64,000 nucleotides of DNA from Charina bottae (Eukaryota; Chordata; Lepidosauria; Squamata; Charinaidae), in the NCBI GenBank assembly GCA_023362775.1, contig JALMGJ010000006.1, positions 3,942,001-4,006,000 of the forward strand. The letters run 5' to 3'. Below, in pieces: positions 33,501 to 44,195 of this stretch (position 1 is its first letter; every line of letters begins with the position of its first letter). A model generated the notes under the pieces. The model worked only from the letters and a program-made list of their open reading frames with translations, made no database searches and was not told the origin of the DNA. The translations under genes were made by a program, and so were the position numbers.

Positions 33501-33529
33501 GAGTCCAAGGCAGGACTTCACAACTACCA

Positions 33530-34111
33530 ACTCTTTGGAGGTGTGTGTGTGTGCGTGTGTGTGTGTGTGTGTACTGCATTGCCCATAGGACAAAATTGTA
33601 ACAGGGAAGAACCATGAAATTCCCACGGTGGAGGAATGGATTGTGAAAATGTCAGAATTTGCTGAGATGGCAAAGCAGATCTGTTTGGTCAGAGAGAAAA
33701 ACAACAAAACCTTTTCTGAAAGACTGGAGACCTTGTATGGACTTTTCGTTGAAAGAAGAAAAAAATGATATGATGCTTTATGGATTTGAAGCTTAAGAAA
33801 GATGTGGATTAAGTGAAGGGCTGAAGGGATTTGTATAACATCTAAGAGGGAGGAGAGGTTATAAGATTGTAATTATCTCTTGAAAAGAAGGTCGGAAGTC
33901 ATTATATTTCATAACTTTAGTGTCTTCTTATTTTCTTTTCTTGCACTCTTCCTTTTCTTTCTTTTTCTTTAGATTTGTATTTTACTTTGTGTAAAATTCT
34001 CAAAATTAATAAATAAATAGGCAAAATTGTAATGGGAACAATTTTGGGAACCCGAGTCTCCCCCAACCCCAGATTCCCCCTTTCAGAGCACGATGTGCCT
34101 GAGATCCTCAC
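33530..34111. other. Intron sequence with a GT microsatellite
   Basis: A (GT)n run lies at 33541-33573. The rest has no recognised feature up to the hinge exon. Confidence 0.5.
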
Positions 34112-34252
34112 CATAGAGGTTTTGGGTTGTTTTGATCCTTGCTTCTTCTTCAGGCCCTTCTCCTTTCCCTTCTTGGCATCGGCAACGTGGTGGGTCATCC
34201 TTTGAACCCCACCCTGCAGAAGGAGGTCTGTCAGTTCCTTCAACAGAGCGAG
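34112..34252 (-). CDS. COL7A1: Collagen hinge exon (141 bp), non-collagenous and Lys-rich
   Basis: The acceptor taacttgcag precedes CTCGCTCTG; the exon ends TCTATG before the donor gtgagg. The 47 residues contain no Gly-X-Y pattern: LALLKELTDLLLQGG, then VQRMTHHVADAKKGKEKG and a tail KKKQGSKQPKTSM. With the preceding exon (DLERLLEAYGIK) this forms an amphipathic, Leu-rich stretch then a basic one, inside a triple helix. From memory the type VII hinge also has a '(L)ERLL-(E)A.GIK..ALREI' stretch, which is the basis for calling the gene COL7A1. The hinge gives flexibility to anchoring fibrils at the epithelial basement membrane. About fifteen lysines or arginines make this hinge more basic than I recall for mammals. 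Confidence 0.8.
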
Positions 34253-34676
34253 CTGCAAGTTAAAAATTAAAAAATTAAAAATGGGGTTGATGCTGTTGAC
34301 CAAGGACCAAGGAAAGCCCAAGGAACTACGGCCCAACCAGAACAAGAGGGTCCGTATTAGAAAATGACGAGTATTTTCAGAATTCAGCCATCTCCCTCCT
34401 GATGCTTCCAGATTTGCTGGGACTACAATTCTCAGAATTCCTAGGCAGAATATTAGCCAGGATTGCTGGGAGCTGTAGTCCCGAGCCTTCTGAAAGATAC
34501 CAGGCTAAGGAGACCTATTGTCTCTCCTTGCAAAACTTTAGATACCAAGGTAGGGTGAGGAGAGAGGATTGAGGGTGACACAGATGATGACCAACTGGAA
34601 CTTAGCACAGCCTGTTTCCCACTCGCATGCTGAAAATTTGCAAAAAAAAAAAAGTTATATAGAGCTTAATTTATAA
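34253..34676. other. Short intron sequence with decayed palindrome
   Basis: Around 34420-34490 'gggactacaattctcagaat' and 'gctgggagctgtagtcc' form a weak inverted pair, similar in wording to the hAT palindromes. Nothing else is recognised. Confidence 0.4.
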
Positions 34677-34987
34677 CAGGGGTCCTCAACCCCTGGGCCG
34701 TGGACCGGTACCGGTATGTGACCTGTTAGGAACCGGGCCGCCATGCTGGTCTTCGAACCCCGCCCCCCAGCCTGCGCAATTGGCTCCCACCTGCAAACCC
34801 CACCCCCGGTCTGCGTGATTGGCTCCCGCCTGCAAACTCCACCCCCCGGGCCACGCGATTGGCTCCTGCCTGCAAACCCCACCCCCTGGTCAGTGCGATT
34901 GGCTCCCGCCTGCAACCCCCCCCCCCCCAGTCCGTGGAAAAATTCCACGAAACCAGTCCCTTGTGCCAAAAAGGTTGGGTACCCCTG
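34677..34987. mobile_element. hAT-type MITE with 40-bp internal repeats
   Basis: It starts CAGGGGTCCTCAACCCC and ends GTTGGGTACCCCTG; a perfect 8-bp duplication ATTTATAA flanks it (34669-34676 and 34988-34995). The centre has about four units containing 'gcgattggctcc.gcctgca' of 40-45 bp. It belongs to the same family as the element at 47796. Confidence 0.9.
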
Positions 34988-35184
34988 ATTTATAAGATCC
35001 ATTGGTGGTTCTCCTCAGCAATCTGTGAATCTCTACCCTTCCACAGTCCTGAATCTTAACCGACCAGCTACATGGAACAGAGGCTTGTCTTTTTTTCATG
35101 ATGCGCAATGTATATTTTACACTCAAATTACCTAACAATCTGGCTCAGTCTTCTGCCTTCTATTGTCCTACTTCCAAGTTAATG

Positions 35185-35186
<2 letters not shown>

Positions 35187-35225
<39 letters not shown>

Positions 35226-35330
35226 ATGTGCCATCAAGTCGTTGTCAACTCTTAGCAACCACTTTGATGGATTTTCTCCATGATGATCTGTCCCATACCT
35301 GGTCTTTCAGGTCTTCCAACGTGCCAAGTT
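35187..35330 (-). mobile_element. RTE-like LINE or SINE 3' end with (GATT)n tail
   Basis: (GATT)n at 35185-35226 is followed by 'gtgccatcaagtcgttgtc' and 'ctcttagcaaccac', which resembles a diverged antisense BovB/RTE tail (compare 'cgactcttcgtgac'). Confidence 0.5.
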
Positions 35331-35732
35331 AATGTACAAAATCCAAATTATACAACCATCTACTGAAAATCTTTCCAGCCACAGGATCATAGAGTTGGTG
35401 GGGTCCAGTCCCCTGTTCTGTAGAGGAATCCCAATTCAACACTTTTCTGACACATGCCAGACTAAATTCTGGATAATTTGGTGACAGAAGAATCAGCCTC
35501 TTTGCACTGTAGCTAATAATGAGTCCAACTATCAACCAACCATTACAGTTTGCAATGTGATTTCCTATAAACACCCCCCTTTTTTTAAATGGCAAAATGC
35601 TGGCAGGCATTCATCACTCCACAACCCTGTAGCCTTGTTCTCAAATGCATGTTTGGCTGGCATTTCCATGCGCTTCACCTAATAACAGTAAATGTTTGCC
35701 ATCTGTCATTTATAGGCAGGAATGTCACATAC

Positions 35733-35768
35733 CTTGATACCATAAGCTTCCAAAAGTCTTTCCAGGTC
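35733..35768 (-). CDS. COL7A1: Collagen hinge exon (36 bp)
   Basis: The acceptor atttatatag precedes GACCTGGAA and the donor gtatgt follows ATCAAG. It encodes DLERLLEAYGIK, with no glycine triplet pattern. It joins in phase 0 to the 34112 exon downstream and to GKGMDIK upstream, so it opens the interruption. This heptad-like Leu pattern is my main reason for naming type VII collagen. Confidence 0.82.
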
Positions 35769-36441
35769 CTATATAAATAGCAAGAATGCAAAGAAATATG
35801 TGCATTGAATCCCATGCAAAGACAACATAGAAATAACGGGTTACATTACAAAATGTTTAGCTGAGATGCTTGCTTACACAAAGTGTCCCCTGAGCACCAG
35901 AAAAACATTTTCTGAGCAATGCGTCCTTCATTTGAAGAATTCAGCTGTTGGACCTTCCATGTGGTACTAAAGTATTCAGTCACCCAAAGGAAACAAAATC
36001 CACAGACATGTGTGTAAACCCACAGACACATCTGTATTCCAGCAACTGGGGCCCTCCGATCTACAAAAAGGCAGGCAAACAGTTGGGGACCAAATGAGGG
36101 GATTCATAACATATCCAGAATTGAAATATAAAGTTGAGACAAATGGAGAAAAGGTCTGTAAATCATGTCTCTTGGACAACGTTGGCCTTTTATATTTTTC
36201 CACCCAATGCAGAAAGTAAACTTGACACACGTGAATGGATGCATGCATGTGCATGCACACACACACACAAAGCTGAGATCTATCTCCATAAAGTTCATGC
36301 TTGAAAAAGGAAAAAAAAAAAAAGTGGGCCGTTGATCTGGAAACCACTGCCAGATTGCTTTCGAGCTTCATCCTGTTAAGCTGCAGATGCCACAGAATTA
36401 GTAAGAGGAACTTTTTACACTGATTTTTTTTTCTTATTTAC

Positions 36442-36480
36442 CTTGATATCCATCCCTTTGCCAGCTGGTCCAGGGTCTCC
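36442..36480 (-). CDS. COL7A1: Collagen exon (39 bp), end of the helix before the hinge
   Basis: The acceptor ttatttccaag precedes GGAGACCCT; the donor gtaaat follows ATCAAG. It encodes GDPGPAGKGMDIK: two triplets, then the pattern breaks (GKGMDIK) into the hinge. It is 39 bp rather than a multiple of 9, as expected where the helix stops. Confidence 0.85.
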
Positions 36481-36560
36481 CTTGGAAATAAAACAAGAAT
36501 TTGCATCTTGCTGAGATAAATTAACTTCTTTGATTAGGGAAAAGACACTATCTACATTTA

Positions 36561-36961
36561 CAGGTAGTCCTCACTTAACAACCATTCATTTAGTGATGGT
36601 TCAGACTTACGATGGTGCTGAAAAAGACTTACAACCAGTACTCACACTTATGACCATCATAGCATCTCCGCTGTCACGTGATCACGATTTGGGCGCTTGG
36701 CAACCCGCATTTATGACCGTCGCAGCATCCCGTGGTCACGTGATCACTGTTTTTGACCTTCCCAGCCAGCTTCTAGCAAGCAAAATCAATGGGGAACTAC
36801 ATGATTCACTTAATGACCACGGTTCACTTAACGACCATGGTGATTTGCTTAATGACTGCTGCAAAAAAGGTCATAAAATCAGGTCAGATTTGCTTAATGA
36901 TAGCTTCGCTTAGCAACCAAAATTCTGGTCTCATTTGTGGTTGTTAAGCGAGGACTACCTG
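36561..36961. mobile_element. Tc1/mariner-type MITE, long intact copy
   Basis: CAGGTAGTCCTCACTTAACA and its inverse, TA on both sides (36559-36560, 36962-36963), 401 bp. Two GTCACGTGATCAC sites. With 61211 it is the best copy for a consensus. Confidence 0.88.
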
Positions 36962-36963
36962 TA

Positions 36964-37664
36964 TTGGTGACTGGAAACCTCTTATGGGCTTTTTGCGTAA
37001 AAAAAAACAAAAAAAAACTCGTGATTTATGGCTTTGATGATTAGACAGGATAGATTATAGAAAGAAGAGAGTCATGATGTCACTTTAGACAGAGAGGTTA
37101 AAATATAACTGTACTTATAACTGCTGTGAAGAATATCAGAAGCCACTTCTTTGTATCTTTTTTCTTTTTTTAAATTTTTCTTCAACTTTTTTTTCTTTTC
37201 CTGCACTTTTTTCTTTCCTCTTTGCTTTCTTTCTTTTTCTTTTTTCTTCCTTACTTTATTTTAGTTTGTATTAGTTTTCACCTTCTTTTTTAAAAGTTTC
37301 AGTAAAAATCATAGTTTAAAAAAGGAAATAAAACAAGAATTTGCATATAATTGAAGCCACGAGTTCAGGGGTAGTTCCTGAGTTTGTTCTTTTGCCTCTA
37401 CTAAAAAGCAAGCAAAGCGATTAGGGGTTCCCTAAAGCCAGCAGCTAAACAAATCCTTGGAGAAAAATGGTGAGTAATCGTGAGTATGATAGTAAGATTT
37501 TCCTCCCAGGGCTACGATATTCCTTCCAGACCCCTCATTACTACCTGGACGCCCCCCAATGATGTCCCCTCAGAGCAGCCACAATGCAACTGCTTAGCAC
37601 CTTAACATTCAGCTCTTAGTGTCTAAAAGCAAAATGGAGGCCCTGCCTGAACCCCATTAGTAGT
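36964..37664. other. Intron sequence, T-rich
   Basis: A pyrimidine-rich stretch (CTTT/TTTC) runs over 37150-37310. Nothing else is recognised. Confidence 0.5.
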
Positions 37665-37672
37665 CTCTATAC

Positions 37673-37807
37673 CAGGATTTCTCAACCTCGTCAACTTTAA
37701 GATGTGTGGACTACAACCCCCAGAATTCCCCAGCCAGCATAGCTGGCTGGGGAATTCTGGGAGTTGAAGTCCACACATCTTAAAGTTGACGAGGTTGAGA
37801 AATACTA
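37673..37807. mobile_element. Palindromic hAT-type MITE with target duplication
   Basis: It begins CAGGATTTCTCAACCTCG and ends with its inverse; perfect 8-bp duplication CTCTATAC (37665-37672, 37808-37815). Confidence 0.9.
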
Positions 37808-38212
37808 CTCTATACCCCGAAGTCCCACCAACAAAATCTGAGGACAAAAGGGTATGATTGGGGGTGTGTGTGATTTTCTTCTCCAAATTAAAAGTGGAGA
37901 GAGGACTAGAAGATCTTTAGGAGGCAAACTGAACCTAATTCAACCCCAAACCTCATTGCCCAATTTCTGGCCTGTTTGGGGAGTGGGGTTATGACTGGAA
38001 ATAGAAGGAGTCTGCCTCCCAGAGTGCTTAAAAACACCAACAAACCCCCAGAGGGCCAGAAAGAATGGCCCCGCCCTTTCTTGTGATGTCACTTCCCTTC
38101 CATTGACATCACAGACTGCCTTCCAGCTGGTCAGGGGAGTGTTGTGACCCCTGACTCTCCGTAGTAGCTGATTCTGATGTGGAGTCCTAAGGAAGATGAA
38201 TTGTTCACATAA

Positions 38213-38481
38213 TGTCAGCCCAGCAAGGTGGACCAGACTAGGAAGCCAATGCCATGTAGGTCAAGTCCACTTTTATTGTGACAACTATAGTAGCAGAATC
38301 TTGCAAGTCTGAATGTGCTTCTCCCTCCCTCATTTTATGTTCGTGTGAACGAGGAAGGGGTTCTCTGAGACATTTTCTCATGTAATTTTCTTGGCCTGGG
38401 CTAAGGCCGCTCTTATCTGGCTGTTCCCTTGGTAGTAGCTCTTCCTCCTGTCCTTCGAGGCCATTCCCTCTCCCCTCTACA
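38213..38481 (-). mobile_element. Solo LTR of the 'GGCTGACA' family
   Basis: On the minus strand it runs from TGTAGAGGGGAGAGGGAATG to GCTGGGCTGACA, 269 bp, with the target duplication CATAA at both sides (38208-38212 and 38482-38486). An AATAAAAGTGG polyadenylation-type signal lies near the end. TG...CA ends with a 5-bp duplication are typical of LTR retrotransposons. No internal coding part remains. Confidence 0.85.
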
Positions 38482-38486
38482 CATAA

Positions 38487-40736
38487 TCAACCCTACCACC
38501 CGGTGGGACCTCCATCTTCTAGTCTCAGAGAAGCCTGAGATTGCAAAATTAGCAAACGAGTCTTACATATTACTCAGATTTAATTCTCCAGTAGAACCTT
38601 AAAGACAGTTAAAGGAAAGACCCCTTGATTTGAGCTCAACTCCTTCTTGCAAGGAATGCATAAGTGCTTGGCAACTGCCTTCTTCCAGATAATTTTTTCA
38701 GCTTCCCTGGTGGCCTCCTATTAAAGTTCTAACCTGGGCTAAGCTATTTTAATTTATTTGAGATCAACCAAGGTTGACTAAGTGCTTCCACCTTCTGAGG
38801 ACTTGCCACAGATAGAGCTAGGTGCAAATGTTCTTCCAAATCTCCAATTTTTTCCAGGGTAAATAGAAGCTCCCAACAAACTCCCAAGGGCAGGACTTCT
38901 CCTTAGTAGGGACATCAACACCACCAATGAAGAAAGCCAGAAGAAGTTCCTCCTTGATGTTTTTCCTTGGAATTTATTTGAAACACAGGGAACCAGAAAG
39001 GCTGCAAACCACGAGGGATGATTATGCAACAAAAGATTGTGTAATTCATGTACATCCTTCTCATCTTCTACCTAAGGAAGTGCAAGACCATCGCACTCAA
39101 CCCCTGAATATTGTTCTGAATCTCTCTTCTTTGAAAAAAATCCTCTCTCCTCAGATTAATTAGAAAAAAATCCTCTCTCCTCAGATTAATTAGAAAAAAA
39201 ATCCTCTCTCCTCAGATTAATTAGAAAAAAATCCTCTCTCCTCAGATTAATTAGAACTAATAGGAAAAACAAGATAATTTCTCTGCCCAGCAACATTTCT
39301 TTTTCATCCAAGGTGAGATGACAACCCATGGACTCAGGTGGCCTTCTCCAAGGTCCTACTGATTTCTTCACTTGAGAAGAACTGAGTCCAACTTCTCCAG
39401 CTGGACATTTGAGGATGTATGAAGTTTTTGCTTACCAAACTCTTGAAGGAGGAGGTAAGAGGAATTCCATGCCTGATGGGCTTCATTTCACAGAAATCTG
39501 GTGTCTGCTTTTACAGATTCCGGTGGAATGAAGGGCACCCAAGTCACGGATGTGCATTTTCCTTGGCTGGAAATTTCATCCTTGAACCTTTCTATTCTGC
39601 TAGAGAATCACCTGCTTTCTAGAAGCTTCCTCAAGGGTTCACCCTCACTTTTGAATCTCCCCACTACTTTTGTCACCAATTCTTTGGTGGCCTCTGACAC
39701 TAAAAGGAAGATATGAAGAACCAAAATGTGTCTTGAGGGTGAGAAGACATTATTTTGGGAGCCTTGGGGTGTGTTCACGTCTTATGGGATGTGCTGATGG
39801 CCAAACTCAAAAAGTGGGCGGGGACAGAGAAAAGAAGGCGTGGCAAAAAAGAGAAAGTGGGAGCAGCCACTTCAAAAACAAATATTTAATCAATTAATAA
39901 TCAATCTTCATATAAATATAATGATCACTGTTCATATAATCAATTAACAATCAATCAATGTTTAATTTTTGTGATTTGTAATTATAAATATTCTCTCTTT
40001 GGTAATAGAGAGTTAGAACTTCTAAGAGCTCAGAAAGATACATGTTCTCATAGACATTTTTGCAACTGCCTACTGTCCAAATACTGCCTTCAAATTAATT
40101 ATATGTTGTTTTGAGTCTCTCTCTCTCTCTCACACACACACACACTAAAAATGAAGGCATAAAGTAAATCTGTTGAGTCATCAACTTAAAAGGTAAGCAG
40201 ATTGATTCCAAAATATTTTTGATGTCCCACTTTAGACAAGGGATAGCCCTAATTCTCAAATCTTTTTTTCTGAGCCCCTCCCCCCCTTTCAGACTCTTAA
40301 CACATTTAGTCACAAACCACTTTGTAGATGAGGAGGAATTCTAGTGACCACATCAAAGGGAGGAGAATGCCTCCAGGAATTGAGGATTCCTAATCTTGCT
40401 CTTGGGGAGGTGGCCAACCCAAACCATACCTACATGGACTGTATAAAATGCATCTCCAAGAGCAGATGAACTCTCCAGTGATGTCATGCATCATAGTGTC
40501 AGAGTTCACCTAACATACTAAACCATAAACGCAGATTAAGAGAAGACAGTTGCTCATATAACATGCAGTGGCCAAAGAAAGAAATCATATTATGGCTTAA
40601 TGTGCTTGTGCTATGCCAGTGATGGGTTCCTACCACACAGCTAGACAATTTCATTTGAACATGGTCTAGCATACTGTACATACTGCCTGGCTATTAAGAA
40701 ATGTCTACGATTTTCCAACAGAGAAAGAAATTATAC
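38487..40736. other. Intron sequence with a 33-bp tandem repeat
   Basis: At about 39128-39255 the unit 'cctctctcctcagattaatt' plus 'agaaaaaaat' is present about four times. A (CT)n(CA)n run lies at 40116-40145. No exon or named repeat in the rest. Confidence 0.55.
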
Positions 40737-40778
40737 CTTCTCTCCTTTGATGAGGATGGCGTTTTCCACAGGAGGACC
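40737..40778 (-). CDS. COL7A1: Collagen exon (42 bp) with an interruption
   Basis: The acceptor acttctttag precedes GGTCCTCCT; the donor gtataa follows GAGAAG. It encodes GPPVENAILIKGEK: one triplet, an eight-residue hydrophobic break (VENAILIK), then the pattern resumes. Short breaks of this kind are a trait of type VII collagen. Confidence 0.82.
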
Positions 40779-42670
40779 CTAAAGAAGTCAGAGGAGATGG
40801 AGAAAGAGTCTTTCAGGTTGGAAGAGGGACCTTGCAAGACTTAGCCTTGTTTTTTGACCCCACTCAAAGATAGTAAGAATAAGAGACAAGGAAAGACAGA
40901 TGTTGATCAAATTAGTACCAATGGTAGATTCCCTTTTTATCCACTGGGATCATCAGTTGCAATGGGCAAGTGAGACAGTATGAAAGGGAAGTTTTCAAGA
41001 CACGGATTTTTTTCTTCTTCTGAGAACAGCTTTAGGTGTTACCAAAAGAAGGATCACCAGCCAAATGAACAAGCATTTCTTCATGCAACTTGTGTCTGTT
41101 TGTGCAAGGCCTGGCTGAAAAAGTGTGCAAAGTGCTGTCATGCAAGTTATAGAAGATCCATTCAGTACCATTTCAACCTCCTCACACACGCATGCATGAA
41201 GTTTGCTACAAGAATGTCTGCTGGCTGACTGAGAAGGTGGCCATGTATTCAGTTGATAATGCTCTTGTCTTGAAACATCTGGAAACATTTCTGAAATGAC
41301 GTTGTTGGGAATAAAGCAAAGTCTTGGTGGCACCAGGGTGCAGTCTACCCAAATAATACTGATGGGAATTAAATCTTCTTGGTATATGCATTTTTGCAGA
41401 AGGATAGGCTTGGTGCTGTGCCTTAAAAGAAATAGACTTCCCCAGTTATTGAAATTTCCACCCAATGATGAATCTGGAAATGGCTGCAGTTTAAAAGAAC
41501 CAGATTTATCTTTCAGAGATCACAACAAGCATCTCAAGAACCTACTTTTTCAATATAATGTAGGCCACTAATTGTTCAGGCTTAGTTCAGAACCAGATGA
41601 GTCTTCAGAGCAGTATGAAGATCCTACTGCTACTCCAACCCCCAGGAATGACTACCCACTGAAGATGTCTCACATAGGTAGCAAATACACAAAGGTAGTT
41701 GGAATGACTTAGTACCCCACATTCTGGATTCAGAGGGAGGAGGAGAAATCCAGTTATAATGCATGCTCTGAAACAAAAGATCCTCCAGAAGAGGTTGGGG
41801 GGTAGCAGGACTCAGTGCCTAGAAAGGATGGGCAAGGGTGTTTAGAGATTTGGTTCAAAAGCAATTGGATTGAATCTCTGAATTACATTTCCAGCTTGAA
41901 TCAGTAAATCAGAGTTGGTCTGAACATCACTGTGCATCTTCCCAGTTTTTTTTTTCCTAATTCAATTTGAAAGTCAGAAACAAATCACTTTGGACAGAGA
42001 TCCAGAGATCAAGTAGGATCGTGTAATTCATGATTTGAAAGAAATTGTGTCTGATTTGCAGATCTGAATGTCTATCTGATCTAATCTGTTATCCTGGTAT
42101 TTTCCTCTTTACCGCAATAGCTTGGCCCTGTATCCTGGACAAAAAAACGGTGTTTCTGGAGTCTAAGGCAAGCATGTGAACCACGTAGCACAGATTGGCT
42201 TGGTTTGCACCAGATGCTTCACTTCCTTCCTGGAGTCACCCGTTTGTATAACACACTGTATTATAAACTAACCCAAAGGCCTGAGTTTACATAAGGTGCT
42301 AAATCACGAAAATAATTAAGCAAGATTAAAACTAAGCATGCATCTCACGATGTCCAGATGCACCTTCTAGGCCTGATTAAAGTGTTGTGAGAATCCATCC
42401 ACTCTTTTCTCTAGCCTTCTATTCCTAACAAATTTCCACCTTTCCTGGGATCATAAAGGCTAGAAGGAGTGTCCGACTCCGTTTAGTGCAGGTGGTGACT
42501 GTCCACACTTCTGCGTAAACACTTCTAGTGAAGGGGATGAAAACTACTTCCTGGGTCATAGGTCCACTCTGAAGCAGCTTTTTCTGCTTCCTCTTTGACA
42601 CCACTCAACTCCTAGTTTCTCACCGGGTCACTTCCTACCCTTTAGTTTGGCTTTTCTCAACCAAAGGAAA
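40779..42670. other. Intron sequence, nothing recognised
   Basis: No exon with splice sites in collagen register and no repeat that I can name. Confidence 0.45.
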
Positions 42671-42678
42671 TGCTAGAG

Positions 42679-42800
42679 CAGTGTTTCTCAACCTTGGCAA
42701 CTTGAAGATGTGTGGACTTCAACTCCCAGAATATACTGGCTGGGGAACTCTGGGAGTTGAAGTCCACACATCTTCAAGCTGCCAAGGTTGAGAAACCCTG
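42679..42800. mobile_element. Palindromic hAT-type MITE with target duplication
   Basis: CAGTGTTTCTCAACCTTGG family, with the centre shortened; perfect duplication TGCTAGAG at 42671-42678 and 42801-42808. The 3' end lies only about 80 bp from the next exon. Confidence 0.9.
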
Positions 42801-42879
42801 TGCTAGAGAATCAGAGTCTTGGTTTCTCCATATCTAGCAACCATTCCTTGGAGAAATTAAGACCACAAGCATTACTCAC

Positions 42880-42915
42880 TGTCTCTCCAGGAATTCCAGG
42901 GGGCCCAGGCAGTCC
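42880..42915 (-). CDS. COL7A1: Collagen exon (36 bp)
   Basis: The acceptor gtctctgcag precedes GGACTGCCT; the donor gtgagt follows GAGACA. It encodes [12 protein letters not shown], four perfect triplets, in register with both neighbours. Confidence 0.86.
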
Positions 42916-43040
42916 CTGCAGAGACACAACATAATCACACACACACATTCACACAGAGGGAGGGCAGGAAAAAATCCCAAGAGATGAATTGGCCAGATTT
43001 GAAGATGTCTCACAGAAAGAAGAAGAGCATGCAAACCTAC

Positions 43041-43076
43041 AGTTTCGCCCTTATCTCCTTTGTCTCCAGTGGTGCC
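43041..43076 (-). CDS. COL7A1: Collagen exon (36 bp)
   Basis: The acceptor ccttctcctag precedes GGCACCACT; the donor gtaggt follows GAAACT. It encodes GTTGDKGDKGET, a charged Gly-Asp-Lys segment. The intron to the 42880 exon is only 125 bp, the shortest seen here. Confidence 0.86.
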
Positions 43077-43724
43077 CTAGGAGAAGGAGGAGAGAGGCAA
43101 AAGGAAAGGCATTTATTAGGTATTTAGTTCCCAGTATTTATAATCCACCCCAGGCCCAAAGGACCCTGGGTGGCTAAGATTAAAAACAAAGTAGAAACAG
43201 GGTAAGCAGGAGAAGGGGAAGACCACCAAACCAAACCAAAAATACTTCAGCAATATCTGTGATAGCCATCCATGATCAACCAGGGCTGAAGGTAGATTGG
43301 AAAAATACTACTTTTAATTGCTTTCTAAAATTAAATCAAGTTCAGGTGGTCCAAATTTCTGGGGGGAAGAATCTTCCACAAGGTCATTGGTCCATACCTC
43401 ATGAAGCTCTTGAAGATGGCAGAATTCATCCCAGTGACCTTTTCTACAGTGATATTACCCACACCACTAAAGGAAAGTTGGCGCTCAAGAAATGGCGGGA
43501 GAATTTCTCCTCCTTCCATTCTCAATAAATACAGAACCCAGATAAAATCAGAACCATGAGAGGAAGAGGACTGAGCCAGCCTATCAAAAACTTCATACGG
43601 GGTAAGAAGTTGTTTTTTCTCCAGTTTAACACAATTTGAGAAGCTTGCTCTAAAGGAGATGCAGGTGCTTCTTTTCTTCAAGTTTTCTGTAATCCTTCCA
43701 CCATTCTCTCCCTTTGCAACTTAC

Positions 43725-43796
43725 ATCTTTGCCAGGCTGCCCCACATCTCCTTTCATCCCTCGCTCTCCAGGGCGTCCCGGGAGTCCTATAGGACC
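43725..43796 (-). CDS. COL7A1: Collagen exon (72 bp)
   Basis: The acceptor tccttcacag precedes GGTCCTATA; the donor gtaagt follows AAAGAT. It encodes eight perfect triplets: GPIGLPGRPGERG, then MKGDVGQPGKD. Confidence 0.87.
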
Positions 43797-44195
43797 CTGT
43801 GAAGGATTGAGAGAAGAGTCAGCTCTTCTGGACTTCTCCGCACTGGGGAAGAGAACTACCCTCTACGAGGGCTGTACCACTTCAGGGTGCAAGTAAGGTC
43901 TCAATGCACCTTTCCTACAGAAAGAAGTGACATGTTCTTGGAACAGGCTTCTATCCCACTTCCCTTGATAAGAAAACAAGAACACTGAGGAAAAGGGAGT
44001 TTGGCCCTTTCTTTCCTAGTATTGAGAAAATGGCACCAAGGAATCTCCAAATTTGATTAATTTGCTTTTAATTTTGGTTAATTGGCTTTCAAATTTGGTT
44101 AATTGGCTTTCAAAATTGATTAATTGGCTTTCAAATTTGATTAATTTTTAAAGACTTGAACAATTTAAATAACAAAAACATATTAATGATCAATT
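43797..44195. repeat. Intron sequence with a 28-bp tandem repeat
   Basis: At 44045-44150 a unit with 'ttggttaattggctttcaaa' is repeated about four times with small changes. The BovB target site follows. Confidence 0.7.
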
